Source: CAMLDH01 sp966250375
GTDB lineage: Bacteria > Pseudomonadota > Gammaproteobacteria > Burkholderiales > Burkholderiaceae_D
Direction of reading: 5' to 3'
DNA length: 64,000 bases
NCBI GenBank assembly: GCA_966250375.1
Contig: CBINHE010000011.1
Coordinates: 1 to 64,000 of the forward strand
The notes under the pieces were generated by a model that searched no databases, had not been told where the DNA came from, and was given only the letters and a program-made list of their open reading frames with translations. This document shows, one piece after another, positions 26,522-34,259 of the stretch. How positions within the stretch are numbered: position 1 is the first letter of the stretch; the number at the start of each line of letters is the position of its first letter. A program made the translations under genes and the position numbers.

Positions 26522-26820
26522 GTTGCGATGCAGGGATCGGGCCGTACTGGTCAACTCTGAAGGCTTGTCTCTTGAGCTTCTCAATTTGATACGAATCAGC
26601 CGTGGAGCGGCTCGTTTCGAGGGGCCGCTATGCAGCGAGAGCGGCCCAGACAGGCTTTGCGGCCGACATGCTGAAATCGGCCAAGACCGGTCGTTCGCAC
26701 CTCCCCTAATTTGATGTTGCTTGGGAAATTTTTCCATGGCAGCATACGTTGATTATGGGCATCGTAGTGATGGACTTCCAATAACGTGGCTCACGGATTC
26801 AGCCGCAGAATTAAAGACTG
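26522..26820. other. Island intergenic region with hairpin
   Basis: About 300 bases between the SymE-like gene and the inverted repeat before the reverse transcriptase. It has a perfect 8-bp hairpin at 26622-26647 (GGGCCGCT with AGCGGCCC, 10-base loop). A minus-strand open frame at 26378-26737 has no ribosome binding site and is rich in Arg and Ser, so I do not call it. The region could belong to a noncoding RNA of the reverse transcriptase or be decayed sequence. Confidence 0.4.
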
Positions 26821-26917
26821 TAGGACGGAAAAGCGAAACGCCTTCCGCCCCATGGATCAATGATATCGCTGACCCTTATTTAACATTCTGTGGAAGGCGT
26901 TTCGCTTTTCCGCCCTA
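26821..26917. repeat. Inverted repeat with 26-nt arms just before the reverse transcriptase
   Basis: Arms 26821-26846 and 26892-26917 pair at 25 of 26 positions, 21 of them uninterrupted, around a 45-base loop. The head reads TAGGACGGAAAAGCG and the tail ends in CCGCCCTA. It ends 18 bp before the reverse transcriptase start, so a transcript of that gene would begin with or contain a very stable hairpin. It is either a REP/MITE-like element or the scaffold of an RT-associated RNA. Confidence 0.85.
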
Positions 26918-26935
26918 TCGAGCTAAGAACACCGC

Positions 26936-28564
26936 ATGAACGACTTCTCCTTGCAGTTGGCAGATTTACTCGATATGAAGATCAAGTGGTTTTATTCGAC
27001 CAAGGAGAAGTTGAGCCATGGCAATCTACTCACAGGTCTATTGGATCACGGCTTGTTTGCAGAAAAGGTACCTCCTTGCTTTACAACTAAAGGGTTGGCG
27101 GTCATCGTATCGGACTCAATGACAGGTCTTCTGGAAGAAACAGACGAGAATAAACTTAAGGACAATGTCGATAAATGCGCGCACGATTACATCCGCTACG
27201 AGGCACTGCGCGACATTAACATTCCGAGACATCTTGGCATTCCGCATCCGGAAGCATACGCCATGCAAGCACTCGCGCTCTCAAAACACTGGGAAGAGGT
27301 TGTCACTCATAGCAATCAACCCGAACCAACCATTAGCCGAATCCATGTTCGGCATATCGGTGACGGCAGTATCTTCGATATGAATTACAAGGGCAACGAA
27401 CGCTATGAGCAACAAGAGGAGGAGATTCGGTGGAGGACGGGCGCTCAGTTTGTTGTCAATGCAGACATCGCATCATGTTTCCCAAGTATCTACACACACT
27501 CAATTCCATGGGCCCTGCATACAAAGGCCGAGGCTAAGAAATCAAGCAAGCTCACTGCATTAACCGGAAACTTGCTAGATAAATGCACGCAGAACACTCG
27601 TGATAAGCAGACCAACGGCTTACTGATCGGTCCGCATGCTTCAAACATCATCTCGGAAATCGTTCTGACCCGTATCGATACCGAATTGCAGACCAAGGGC
27701 CACAAAAAGGTAATACGGCACATCGATGACTACACGTTCTATGCCGACACCTTTGAACAAGCCGAGAGGTTTGTCAAAGACTTGGGCGTGTGTTTACGTG
27801 CCTTCGAAATGTCGCTCAACGACAAGAAAACGCGTATCCTCAATTTACCCAGACCCAGTGCGGATAACTGGATTCTAGTACTCAATCGCTTCGTCTTTCC
27901 CGAGGAGGAAGAGATACGGTTTCCAATAGTCCGATCTTTTCTTGACCTTGCTTTGGAGTGCTCGCAGACAGCGGGAAAGTCCACTCCCCTGAACTACGCT
28001 ATCAAGACACTGGCCGGTACCGACAGTCCCCGCAAACTGAATCGGAGGGCAAAACGACTGTATGTGCAGGAGGCCATGAATCTTGCCCTTGCATATCCAT
28101 ACCTCGTGCCTCTGCTTAATGAATTCGTTTTCGACAAGTATTGGCATGACGGGCTGCAAGAAAGAATTGCTGAATTCTCGACCTCACTTGTACGTCTGGG
28201 AATCCGTAAGCTCTATCCGGACACGATTGCTCACGCGCTGTATTACGCGCTGAAGTACGACATAGAGTTTTTGTTGGATGATAAAGTGCTTATAGACGTT
28301 GTCGCATTGGATGACTGCGTCACCAACGTGCTACTTTTTGAGTATGCGACGCAACGCAATCGGAACAACATTATAAAAGCGATCAAGAAGCGGGCGTTTG
28401 AGATCAAATCAGAAGACTCACGTGAGAAGGATAAAAATTGGCTATTGATCTATCAGTTGTGGTCGACAGAGGACCTACGAGGAAATGGCCAAGTATTTCT
28501 CGCCAACTTGAAAGCAATAGGTTTCAAATTTCTTGTCGTGCCCAAAGTTGAAAAAAAGCCGTAA
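26936..28564 (+). CDS. Abi/UG-type reverse transcriptase (probable phage-defence RT)
   Basis: 542 residues. The RT palm is clear: motif A NADIASCFPSIY with Asp at about 177, motif B QTNGLLIGPHASN at about 225, and motif C RHIDDYTFYAD with the Asp pair at about 264 and Ile replacing the usual Tyr or aromatic. A conserved LPPCF-like segment (EKVPPCFTT) stands near residue 45. No maturase X domain or HNH is seen; residues about 330-542 form a long helical extension, as in AbiK/AbiA and the UG (DRT) families. So it is neither a group II intron RT nor an obvious retron. The gene is more AT-rich than its neighbours and lacks a good ribosome binding site. The DRT subtype cannot be fixed by eye. Confidence 0.88.
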   Translation: MNDFSLQLADLLDMKIKWFYSTKEKLSHGNLLTGLLDHGLFAEKVPPCFTTKGLAVIVSDSMTGLLEETDENKLKDNVDKCAHDYIRYEALRDINIPRHLGIPHPEAYAMQALALSKHWEEVVTHSNQPEPTISRIHVRHIGDGSIFDMNYKGNERYEQQEEEIRWRTGAQFVVNADIASCFPSIYTHSIPWALHTKAEAKKSSKLTALTGNLLDKCTQNTRDKQTNGLLIGPHASNIISEIVLTRIDTELQTKGHKKVIRHIDDYTFYADTFEQAERFVKDLGVCLRAFEMSLNDKKTRILNLPRPSADNWILVLNRFVFPEEEEIRFPIVRSFLDLALECSQTAGKSTPLNYAIKTLAGTDSPRKLNRRAKRLYVQEAMNLALAYPYLVPLLNEFVFDKYWHDGLQERIAEFSTSLVRLGIRKLYPDTIAHALYYALKYDIEFLLDDKVLIDVVALDDCVTNVLLFEYATQRNRNNIIKAIKKRAFEIKSEDSREKDKNWLLIYQLWSTEDLRGNGQVFLANLKAIGFKFLVVPKVEKKP

Positions 28565-28574
28565 CCCGTACCAA

Positions 28575-28680
28575 GTAGGGCAATGGAATGGACTCCTCCC
28601 CCTACGGCATCTGCTGTGCCAAACTGAGGTGTTGCAAAACCAATCAGCTAACAGAGGAGGAGTCCATTCCATTGCCCTAC
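28575..28680. repeat. Perfect inverted repeat with 25-nt arms after the reverse transcriptase
   Basis: GTAGGGCAATGGAATG... at 28575-28599 is the exact reverse complement of 28656-28680, with a 56-base loop. It starts 10 bp after the RT stop codon. There is no T run, so it is not a classical terminator. It may be a MITE/REP-like element sharing the GTAGGGC head with other repeats here, or the structured 3' part of an RT template or effector RNA. Confidence 0.9.
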
Positions 28681-28754
28681 GAATTCCTACGAATTGCGTC
28701 AAGTGACTGCAATCAGTCTTTTGCTGTCACTCGGGACCTGCAGCATGGCAGGCC

Positions 28755-28831
28755 GTTGGGATGTAATGCCAGCGATTAATTGATATATGCGAGAGAGGGG
28801 CGATGACATTTTGCCGGGATTGCATCCCAAC
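28755..28831. repeat. Inverted repeat headed ACTGTAGGTTGGGATG
   Basis: GTTGGGATGTAATGCC (28755-28770) pairs with GGGATTGCATCCCAAC (28816-28831) at 15 of 16 positions, one of them a G-T pair. The right flank continues CTACAGTC, so read on the minus strand the element begins GACTGTAGG, the same nine bases that begin the repeat at 26.8 kb. A probable REP-like element at the right edge of the island. Confidence 0.6.
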
Positions 28832-28954
28832 CTACAGTCCTACGCGCTTCTTTCGCCGCCCCAGAACAACGTCATTTGTATCGTTCGCCTGAACCAGGCA
28901 TGCCTCCCGGTTTACTAGTGGATTTCAACATGCATCTGGTTCAGTTTGCCATCC

Positions 28955-29494
28955 TTAGTGCACCTGCCGCAACTCCTGCAGTTGCTGTCGCAATAGCTCC
29001 GACTGTTGCTGCACTTGTTGCAATTGCTGTAGCTGTTGCTCCGACGGGAATTGTTCTTGGATTTGTCCGCGAATTTCACCGTTGGGAAAGGTTGGGCTAT
29101 GGACATTGAAGTAATAATTACCAGCCTTGAGCGTTTCCAATTGCGCAGCAGTAAGCGTGCCGTTTCCGCGCCAGACGACAGATCCAGATTCTTTCGTTAG
29201 TGGAAAAATGATCGGGCCGCTTATGCCGGGCGCTCCTTCGTGGATGTGTGCGGCCGTCTCGGCAACGCCGGAGGTGATTAAGCTTGCGGTAAATGTGTTG
29301 TCGGAAGGATGCACAATGACGAGCCCTGTGCCGGCTCCCGGGCTCGAGTTGGGTGGCGTTTCTTGTTTACCGTCAAGGGTGGTGGAAAATGCAAGAAATT
29401 GGTCGTTGTTACCGCCGCCGCAAGAAGCGAGCAAGGTTACGGCGAATATCGCGAGCCACTTTACTATCATCGATTTGATGCTGAGGGATTTCAT
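28955..29494 (-). CDS. CHRD domain lipoprotein with Gln-rich tail
   Basis: 179 residues. The signal peptide ends in the lipobox LLASC, so a lipid-anchored envelope protein. A CHRD domain follows (about 30-145) with AFSTTLDGKQETPPN, AAHIHEGAPGISGPIIFPL and YYFNVHSPTFPNGEIRGQI. The last 30 residues are Gln/Leu repeats (QQLQQLQQVQQQSELLRQQL) that should form a coiled coil. AGGAGG precedes the ATG at 29494. CHRD was named from chordin; in bacteria its role is unknown. It stands alone beside the RT island. Confidence 0.88.
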   Translation of the reverse strand: MKSLSIKSMIVKWLAIFAVTLLASCGGGNNDQFLAFSTTLDGKQETPPNSSPGAGTGLVIVHPSDNTFTASLITSGVAETAAHIHEGAPGISGPIIFPLTKESGSVVWRGNGTLTAAQLETLKAGNYYFNVHSPTFPNGEIRGQIQEQFPSEQQLQQLQQVQQQSELLRQQLQELRQVH

Positions 29495-30098
29495 GGAATA
29501 ACCTCCTGATCAGGTTGAAATAAAACTTCTCCCTGAGATGCGGGGTTCTCCGCGAAAATACGGCTCCACATACTAACAATCTAACAATCCACTGCTCTTG
29601 TTAATTGCCATTATTGCTTTCGGACGGCTATTGAAAGCAGTCTCCGTGCCTGATTCATGACCGCTGCCAATCAAGCGCTGAATATGCGCATACCGACATA
29701 ATCACGCTGCCGTCTTTGCATGCATCTTGATGCTGAAAAAACGAAACCAATGCGTAATAAATACGCATGGATGTAAAAGATGCGTTTGTGAAGAATCTGT
29801 CTTGGGGATGGCGCCGGTGTATGCCGGTGTGACAAACAAACCGGCATTGGCCGTTTCCAGGCGCTGCTTGCAAATAGCGACGACCAAGGATCCCGAGTTA
29901 GTCAAACACGTCTGGAATGCATTCTTCGGCTAATCGCGATCGAACATCCGTTTGCTCGTCGGCTCAAGTCTTTTCGCGCAATGAGTCCATATGCGTAAAC
30001 CGAATAAAGAATGACAAAAGTCTTCGTTCTTTTTTCGCCGGCCTCTATTTACTCTGTCAACTTCAGAAACAAAAACAGCTATGCAGAGGGGAGCTCGG
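29495..30098. other. 600-bp stretch without a recognised gene
   Basis: The stretch between the CHRD and sbp genes, which diverge. A 68-codon frame at 29727-29933 has no ribosome binding site and no recognisable character. The region probably contains promoters of both genes; no repeat or terminator stands out. Confidence 0.5.
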
Positions 30099-31106
30099 AT
30101 GTTGCTCAAGAAATTGGTTCAGGTGGGAGTCGTCGTAGCGCTTGTTGCACAGCCTGCAATCGCTGCCGATATTGCGTTGCTGAACGTGTCATACGATCCT
30201 ACCCGCGAGTTGTATCAGGATATTAATCAGGCATTCGCCAGGCAATGGAAGCAGAAGGCCGGTGACAACGTGAGGATCAAGCAATCGCACGGCGGCTCGG
30301 GAAAGCAGGCGCGTACCGTGATTGACGGTCTGGACGCGGATGTCGTGACCTTGGGACTGGCATACGACATCGATGAGATTGCCGAGCGCGGTTTGATTGC
30401 CAAAGGCTGGCAAAAGCGCTTGCCGAATAACAGTACGCCGTATTCCTCCACCATCGTTTTTCTGGTGCGCAAAGGTAATCCGAAAGGCATCAGGGATTGG
30501 AGTGATCTGGTCAAGCCGGGTATCGCGGCCATCACGCCGAATCCGAAGACCTCGGGCGGCGCACGCTGGAATTATCTGGCTGCATGGGGTTATGCACTGA
30601 AGCAGCCGGGCGGCAATGATGCCAAGGCAAAAGAATTCGTCAGCAACCTCTATAAAAACGTGCCAGTACTTGATTCCGGCGCACGCGGCGCGACCACTAC
30701 TTTCGTGGAGCGCGGCATTGGCGACGTGTTGATTACATGGGAAAACGAAGCGCTGCTGGCAATCAAGGAACTGGGGCCGGACAAGGTGGACGTGGTCACG
30801 CCGTCATTGAGCATCTTGGCGGAACCGCCGGTCGCGGTGGTGGACAAGGTGGTGGACAAACACGGTACGCGCAAGTTGGCTGATGCTTATATGCAATATC
30901 TGTATACTGCCGAAGGCCAGGAAATCATTGCAAAACATTACTATCGTCCAACGGTGGAAAAGGCAGCAAAAAAATATGCGGCGCAGTTTCCAAAGGTGAA
31001 GCTGTTCACCATCGATGAGTTGTTTGGCGGTTGGACGAAGGTGCAAAAAACGCACTTTGCGGATGGCGGCACCTTCGACCAGATTTATCAACCGGGCAGG
31101 AAGTAA
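30099..31106 (+). CDS. sbp: Periplasmic sulfate-binding protein
   Basis: 335 residues with a signal peptide (VALVAQPAIAA) and the sulfate/thiosulfate-binding family core: LLNVSYDPTRELYQDINQAF, QSHGGSGKQARTVIDGL, and PNPKTSGGARWNYLAAWG. It delivers sulfate to the CysTWA transporter encoded at 33.4-36.2 kb. The ATG at 30099 follows GAGGGGAG. It differs from the usual order in that three other genes lie between it and cysT. Confidence 0.95.
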   Translation: MLLKKLVQVGVVVALVAQPAIAADIALLNVSYDPTRELYQDINQAFARQWKQKAGDNVRIKQSHGGSGKQARTVIDGLDADVVTLGLAYDIDEIAERGLIAKGWQKRLPNNSTPYSSTIVFLVRKGNPKGIRDWSDLVKPGIAAITPNPKTSGGARWNYLAAWGYALKQPGGNDAKAKEFVSNLYKNVPVLDSGARGATTTFVERGIGDVLITWENEALLAIKELGPDKVDVVTPSLSILAEPPVAVVDKVVDKHGTRKLADAYMQYLYTAEGQEIIAKHYYRPTVEKAAKKYAAQFPKVKLFTIDELFGGWTKVQKTHFADGGTFDQIYQPGRK

Positions 31107-31151
31107 TTACATTCAATTCAACATTCAATTCGATAAGGTAGTGGAGAAAAA

Positions 31152-31748
31152 ATGAACATCCTTCTATTGTCGGGCAGTCCTTCTGCTTCATCCCGCGCAA
31201 CCTATCTGCTGCATCATGTGGGTGAAAAGCTGGCGCTGCTGGGGCATCGTTACACCAGGTTGCATGTGCGCGACTTGCCGGCACAAGCATTACTTCATGC
31301 GGATGTCAGCAATGCGGATTTGCAGGAGGCGAATGCGTTGGTCGCGCAGGCGCAAGCCATCGTCATTTCGACGCCGATATATAAGGCGGCATACAGCGGT
31401 ATTCTGAAAACGTACCTCGATTTTTTACCTGAGAATGGCTTGGCCGGTAAATTGGTCTTGCCGCTCGCGACCGGTGGCAGCCAGTCGCATATGCTGGCGC
31501 TGGACTACACGTTGCGTCCGGTTCTGTCTGCATTGTCGGCCAAGCACATATTGCCGAGTATCTATGCGACCGATGCACAGATTAACTGGTCGCCCGACCA
31601 AGGCTTGCTGCTTGACGCACGCTTGGCGCAACACATCAACAATGGCGTCGAGCATCTGTCGGCGAGCTTGTTGGCCTTGCAAAAGGCGGCTGTGCCTGCG
31701 ATGGAATTCGACTCCGTTCCATTTTCCCAAGTGGGATGTGGCGTGTAA
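31152..31748 (+). CDS. ssuE: NADPH-dependent FMN reductase (SsuE-like)
   Basis: 198-residue flavodoxin-fold reductase. N-terminal LLLSGSPSASSRATYLL binds FMN phosphate; the middle has VISTPIYKAAYSGILKTYLDFL and the end VLPLATGGSQSHMLALD. SsuE supplies reduced FMN to the alkanesulfonate monooxygenase SsuD, releasing sulfite. No ssuD is in the window. The position 45 bp after sbp in a sulfur cluster agrees with a sulfur-scavenging role. Confidence 0.88.
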   Translation: MNILLLSGSPSASSRATYLLHHVGEKLALLGHRYTRLHVRDLPAQALLHADVSNADLQEANALVAQAQAIVISTPIYKAAYSGILKTYLDFLPENGLAGKLVLPLATGGSQSHMLALDYTLRPVLSALSAKHILPSIYATDAQINWSPDQGLLLDARLAQHINNGVEHLSASLLALQKAAVPAMEFDSVPFSQVGCGV

Positions 31749-31832
31749 ACGTTGACCTTGCGTTACCTCCCGTCTTGCCGTCATCCGAAATTCGCTCTAA
31801 TTCCTTTATTCAATAAAGGAGGAGTCATCATC

Positions 31833-32696
31833 ATGTCTTTCCCCGCTCTGCAACAGTACCTCGAACGTTTGTATAAGACGCCGCAAGCTGGAACACGCGT
31901 CTGGCTGGATGCAGCGGGACGTGCACAAGGGCGCTATTTCAATTCCACGCTGACCAGCGCATTTCAGCCGATTCGCGCACTGGATGCTGGCCATGTTGTT
32001 GGTTATGAGGGCTTCGCCCGCAGTTACTCCGAGACAGATAATGGTTTGTCTTTGTGGACGTTGTTGGACCATGCGGCCAGCGATGTCGAGTCGGTCGAGC
32101 TGGATCGGTTATGCCGCATGCTGCATGCGATCAACTTCTACCGCCAGCAGATGACCAATGATGCCGACTTGTATCTGAGTGTCCATGCACGGCTGCTGGC
32201 GGCGGTGGATGGCAATCACGGCATTGCGTTTCGGCGGGTACTCGATGCGCTCGGACTGCCGCATGACAAAATCGTGCTGCAATTACCCCAAGTGACGGAG
32301 AGCCAAGGGTGGCTATTGAATGAGGTATCGGATAATTATCGCCGCAATGGCTTTCGCGTCGCTGTCAATGCCGCGAATGCAGGGCAGGTGCTCGGATTGC
32401 TCGACCGCGTGCAGCCCGACATCATCAAAGTCGATGCACGGGAGATTCCGGATGCGCTTGCAGTAACGCAATTGCTGCTCCGTGCCGCAAGACCGGGTGT
32501 GCGCGTGATATTCAAGCGTGTGGAAAACAGCAGCACGTTTGACATCCTGAGGCGTGTCGGCACAGCAACTGCGCAGGCAATTTATGCCCAGGGTTTTTTG
32601 TGGGATGTGCCGCAAGCATCCGTTGCGGCAGCCGATACAGCCGGCACATCGCTAGAGCTTTTGCGCGCCGTGGTGTCTGAACTCGATGCCGTCTGA
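31833..32696 (+). CDS. Degenerate EAL domain protein in the sulfate cluster
   Basis: 287 residues with a C-terminal EAL-like domain. The start at 31833 follows a strong AAAGGAGGAG. Most catalytic positions are changed: the EAL motif is EGF in VGYEGFARSY, the Asn motif is lost (DLYLSVHARL), the Glu of the ELTE-like motif is Gln (IVLQLPQ), and the DDFGTG segment is VNAANAG. IKVDAREI (Lys and Asp), the Glu of KRVENSS and the QGFLWDVP end are kept. Cyclic di-GMP hydrolysis is therefore unlikely, but ligand sensing or protein binding is possible. It is read together with ssuE and the following hydrolase. Confidence 0.82.
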   Translation: MSFPALQQYLERLYKTPQAGTRVWLDAAGRAQGRYFNSTLTSAFQPIRALDAGHVVGYEGFARSYSETDNGLSLWTLLDHAASDVESVELDRLCRMLHAINFYRQQMTNDADLYLSVHARLLAAVDGNHGIAFRRVLDALGLPHDKIVLQLPQVTESQGWLLNEVSDNYRRNGFRVAVNAANAGQVLGLLDRVQPDIIKVDAREIPDALAVTQLLLRAARPGVRVIFKRVENSSTFDILRRVGTATAQAIYAQGFLWDVPQASVAAADTAGTSLELLRAVVSELDAV

Positions 32697-32697
32697 C

Positions 32698-33264
32698 ATG
32701 GCAACGTACACGCTGCCGGATTTTCGGGTATTGATTGTGCCGGGTTTGCATGGCAGCGGTCCAGAGCATTGGCAAACGCGCTGGCAACGTATCTATCCAT
32801 CTTTCGAGCGGGTTGAGCAAGTGCAATGGGATGTGCCTGATCTTGATGTCTGGTCCGAGCAACTGGATCAGATGCTACGCCGCTCATTTCAACCCACCCT
32901 GATCGTCGCGCACAGTTTCGGATGCCTTGCAACTGTGCATCGCGCCAGCCTGGGAGCGAGTCATCTGGTCGGTGCGTTGCTGGTGGCGCCAGCCGATCCG
33001 GATAAGTTCGGTGTTGCAGAGCGCGTGCATGACATCGTGCTACGTTGTCCCTCGATCATGATCGGCAGCACCAATGATCCATGGATGGACAGTCAGCGTG
33101 CTACCCATTGGGCGAATTTGTGGCAGTGTGAATTCATCAATGCCGGCGCCTTGGGGCATATCAACGCGGAATCCAACCTCGGCCACTGGCAATGCGGTCT
33201 TTCGCAACTTCAACGTCTGGCTTTTGCTGCCGCAACATCTCCCCAATCTGATTTGGCTTTGTGA
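32698..33264 (+). CDS. RBBP9/YdeN-family serine hydrolase
   Basis: 188-residue small alpha/beta hydrolase. It begins with the family pattern LIVPGLHGSGPEHWQTRW, has the nucleophile elbow VAHSFGCLATV, the Asp region GSTNDPWMD and the catalytic His in GALGHINAESNLGHW. It starts one base after the EAL stop (or 12 bases earlier with an overlapping ATG), so it is cotranscribed. The natural substrate of these hydrolases is not known. Confidence 0.88.
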   Translation: MATYTLPDFRVLIVPGLHGSGPEHWQTRWQRIYPSFERVEQVQWDVPDLDVWSEQLDQMLRRSFQPTLIVAHSFGCLATVHRASLGASHLVGALLVAPADPDKFGVAERVHDIVLRCPSIMIGSTNDPWMDSQRATHWANLWQCEFINAGALGHINAESNLGHWQCGLSQLQRLAFAAATSPQSDLAL

Positions 33265-33394
33265 TGTTTTTTCGGCAGTTTGCCTTTGTTATGCAGAAAA
33301 ATTCTATCGACATGCGAAAAAATTCGTTTTCTTTATAATTTATGAATGCAATTATTGCCTCTCATTAGTTGGATTTGTAATAAAGAGGGCGTTT

Positions 33395-34258
33395 ATGCAT
33401 GCTGCTGTAACGGAAATCAATCACAAAAAGGCCGCGTCTCGGGTCATGCCCGGCTTTAACCTGTCCCTTGGTTTTACGGTGTTCTACCTCGGCCTGGTTG
33501 TCTTGATCCCGCTGTCGGCAGTGTTCCTGAAAACTTTCACGATGACATGGGATGCGTTTTGGGCGGCGGTGACGTCGGAGCGTGTGGTGGCTTCCTACAA
33601 ATTGAGTTTCGGCGCATCCCTGTTAGGCGCATCAATTAACGTTGTCTTCGGCGGTATCGTCGCTTGGGTATTGGTGCGTTATCGTTTTCCTGGCAAGAAG
33701 CTGATCGATGCGCTGGTCGATTTGCCGTTCGCGCTGCCAACCGCAGTGGCCGGCATTGCATTGACGGCCTTGTATTCTTCCAATGGCTGGCTGGGGCGCT
33801 ATCTGGAACCGCTCGGCATCAAAGTCGCGTTCACGCCCTTGGGTGTCATCGTTGCGCTGACTTTTATCGGTTTGCCGTTTGTGGTGCGCACCGTGCAGCC
33901 GGTGCTGGAAGATGTCGAGCGCGAACTGGAGGAAGCTGCGGCCAGTCTGGGCGCGACGCGTCTGCAAACGTTCTTGCGCGTGGTGTTGCCGACGATTTTG
34001 CCGGCGCTGCTGACCGGTTTTGCATTGGCATTTGCACGTGCTACCGGCGAATACGGCTCGGTGATTTTCATCGCCGGCAATATGCCGATGGTGTCCGAGA
34101 TCACACCACTCTTCATTGTCACCAAGCTGGAGCAATACGACTACGCCGGCGCGACCGCGATTGCGGTGGTCATGCTGCTGGCGTCATTCACGTTGCTGCT
34201 GACGATTAACCTCTTGCAAGCTTGGGCCCGCAACCGCAGTCGGGCAAAGAAAGTCTGA
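33395..34258 (+). CDS. cysT: Sulfate/thiosulfate ABC transporter permease CysT
   Basis: 287-residue inner-membrane permease with six transmembrane helices and the EAA loop EEAAASLGATRLQTFLRVVLP, which contacts the ATPase. It belongs with CysW, CysA and Sbp in the sulfate importer. The ATG at 33395 follows AAAGAGG; homology begins at LSLGFTVFYLGLVV. It starts after a 130-bp gap from the hydrolase, so it may have its own promoter. It is followed by cysW after 1 bp. Confidence 0.95.
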   Translation: MHAAVTEINHKKAASRVMPGFNLSLGFTVFYLGLVVLIPLSAVFLKTFTMTWDAFWAAVTSERVVASYKLSFGASLLGASINVVFGGIVAWVLVRYRFPGKKLIDALVDLPFALPTAVAGIALTALYSSNGWLGRYLEPLGIKVAFTPLGVIVALTFIGLPFVVRTVQPVLEDVERELEEAAASLGATRLQTFLRVVLPTILPALLTGFALAFARATGEYGSVIFIAGNMPMVSEITPLFIVTKLEQYDYAGATAIAVVMLLASFTLLLTINLLQAWARNRSRAKKV

Positions 34259-34259
34259 C

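Noticed and set aside
26378..26737. 119-codon minus-strand frame in the island
   Set aside because: It overlaps the SymE-like gene, lacks a ribosome binding site and is Arg/Ser/Pro-rich, as typical of noncoding shadow frames.
26936..28564. Retron or group II intron interpretation of the reverse transcriptase
   Set aside because: No maturase or HNH domain and no intron domain V-like ends were seen, and the catalytic segment is HIDDY, not the usual YADD. A retron msr/msd with inverted a1/a2 repeats could not be shown.
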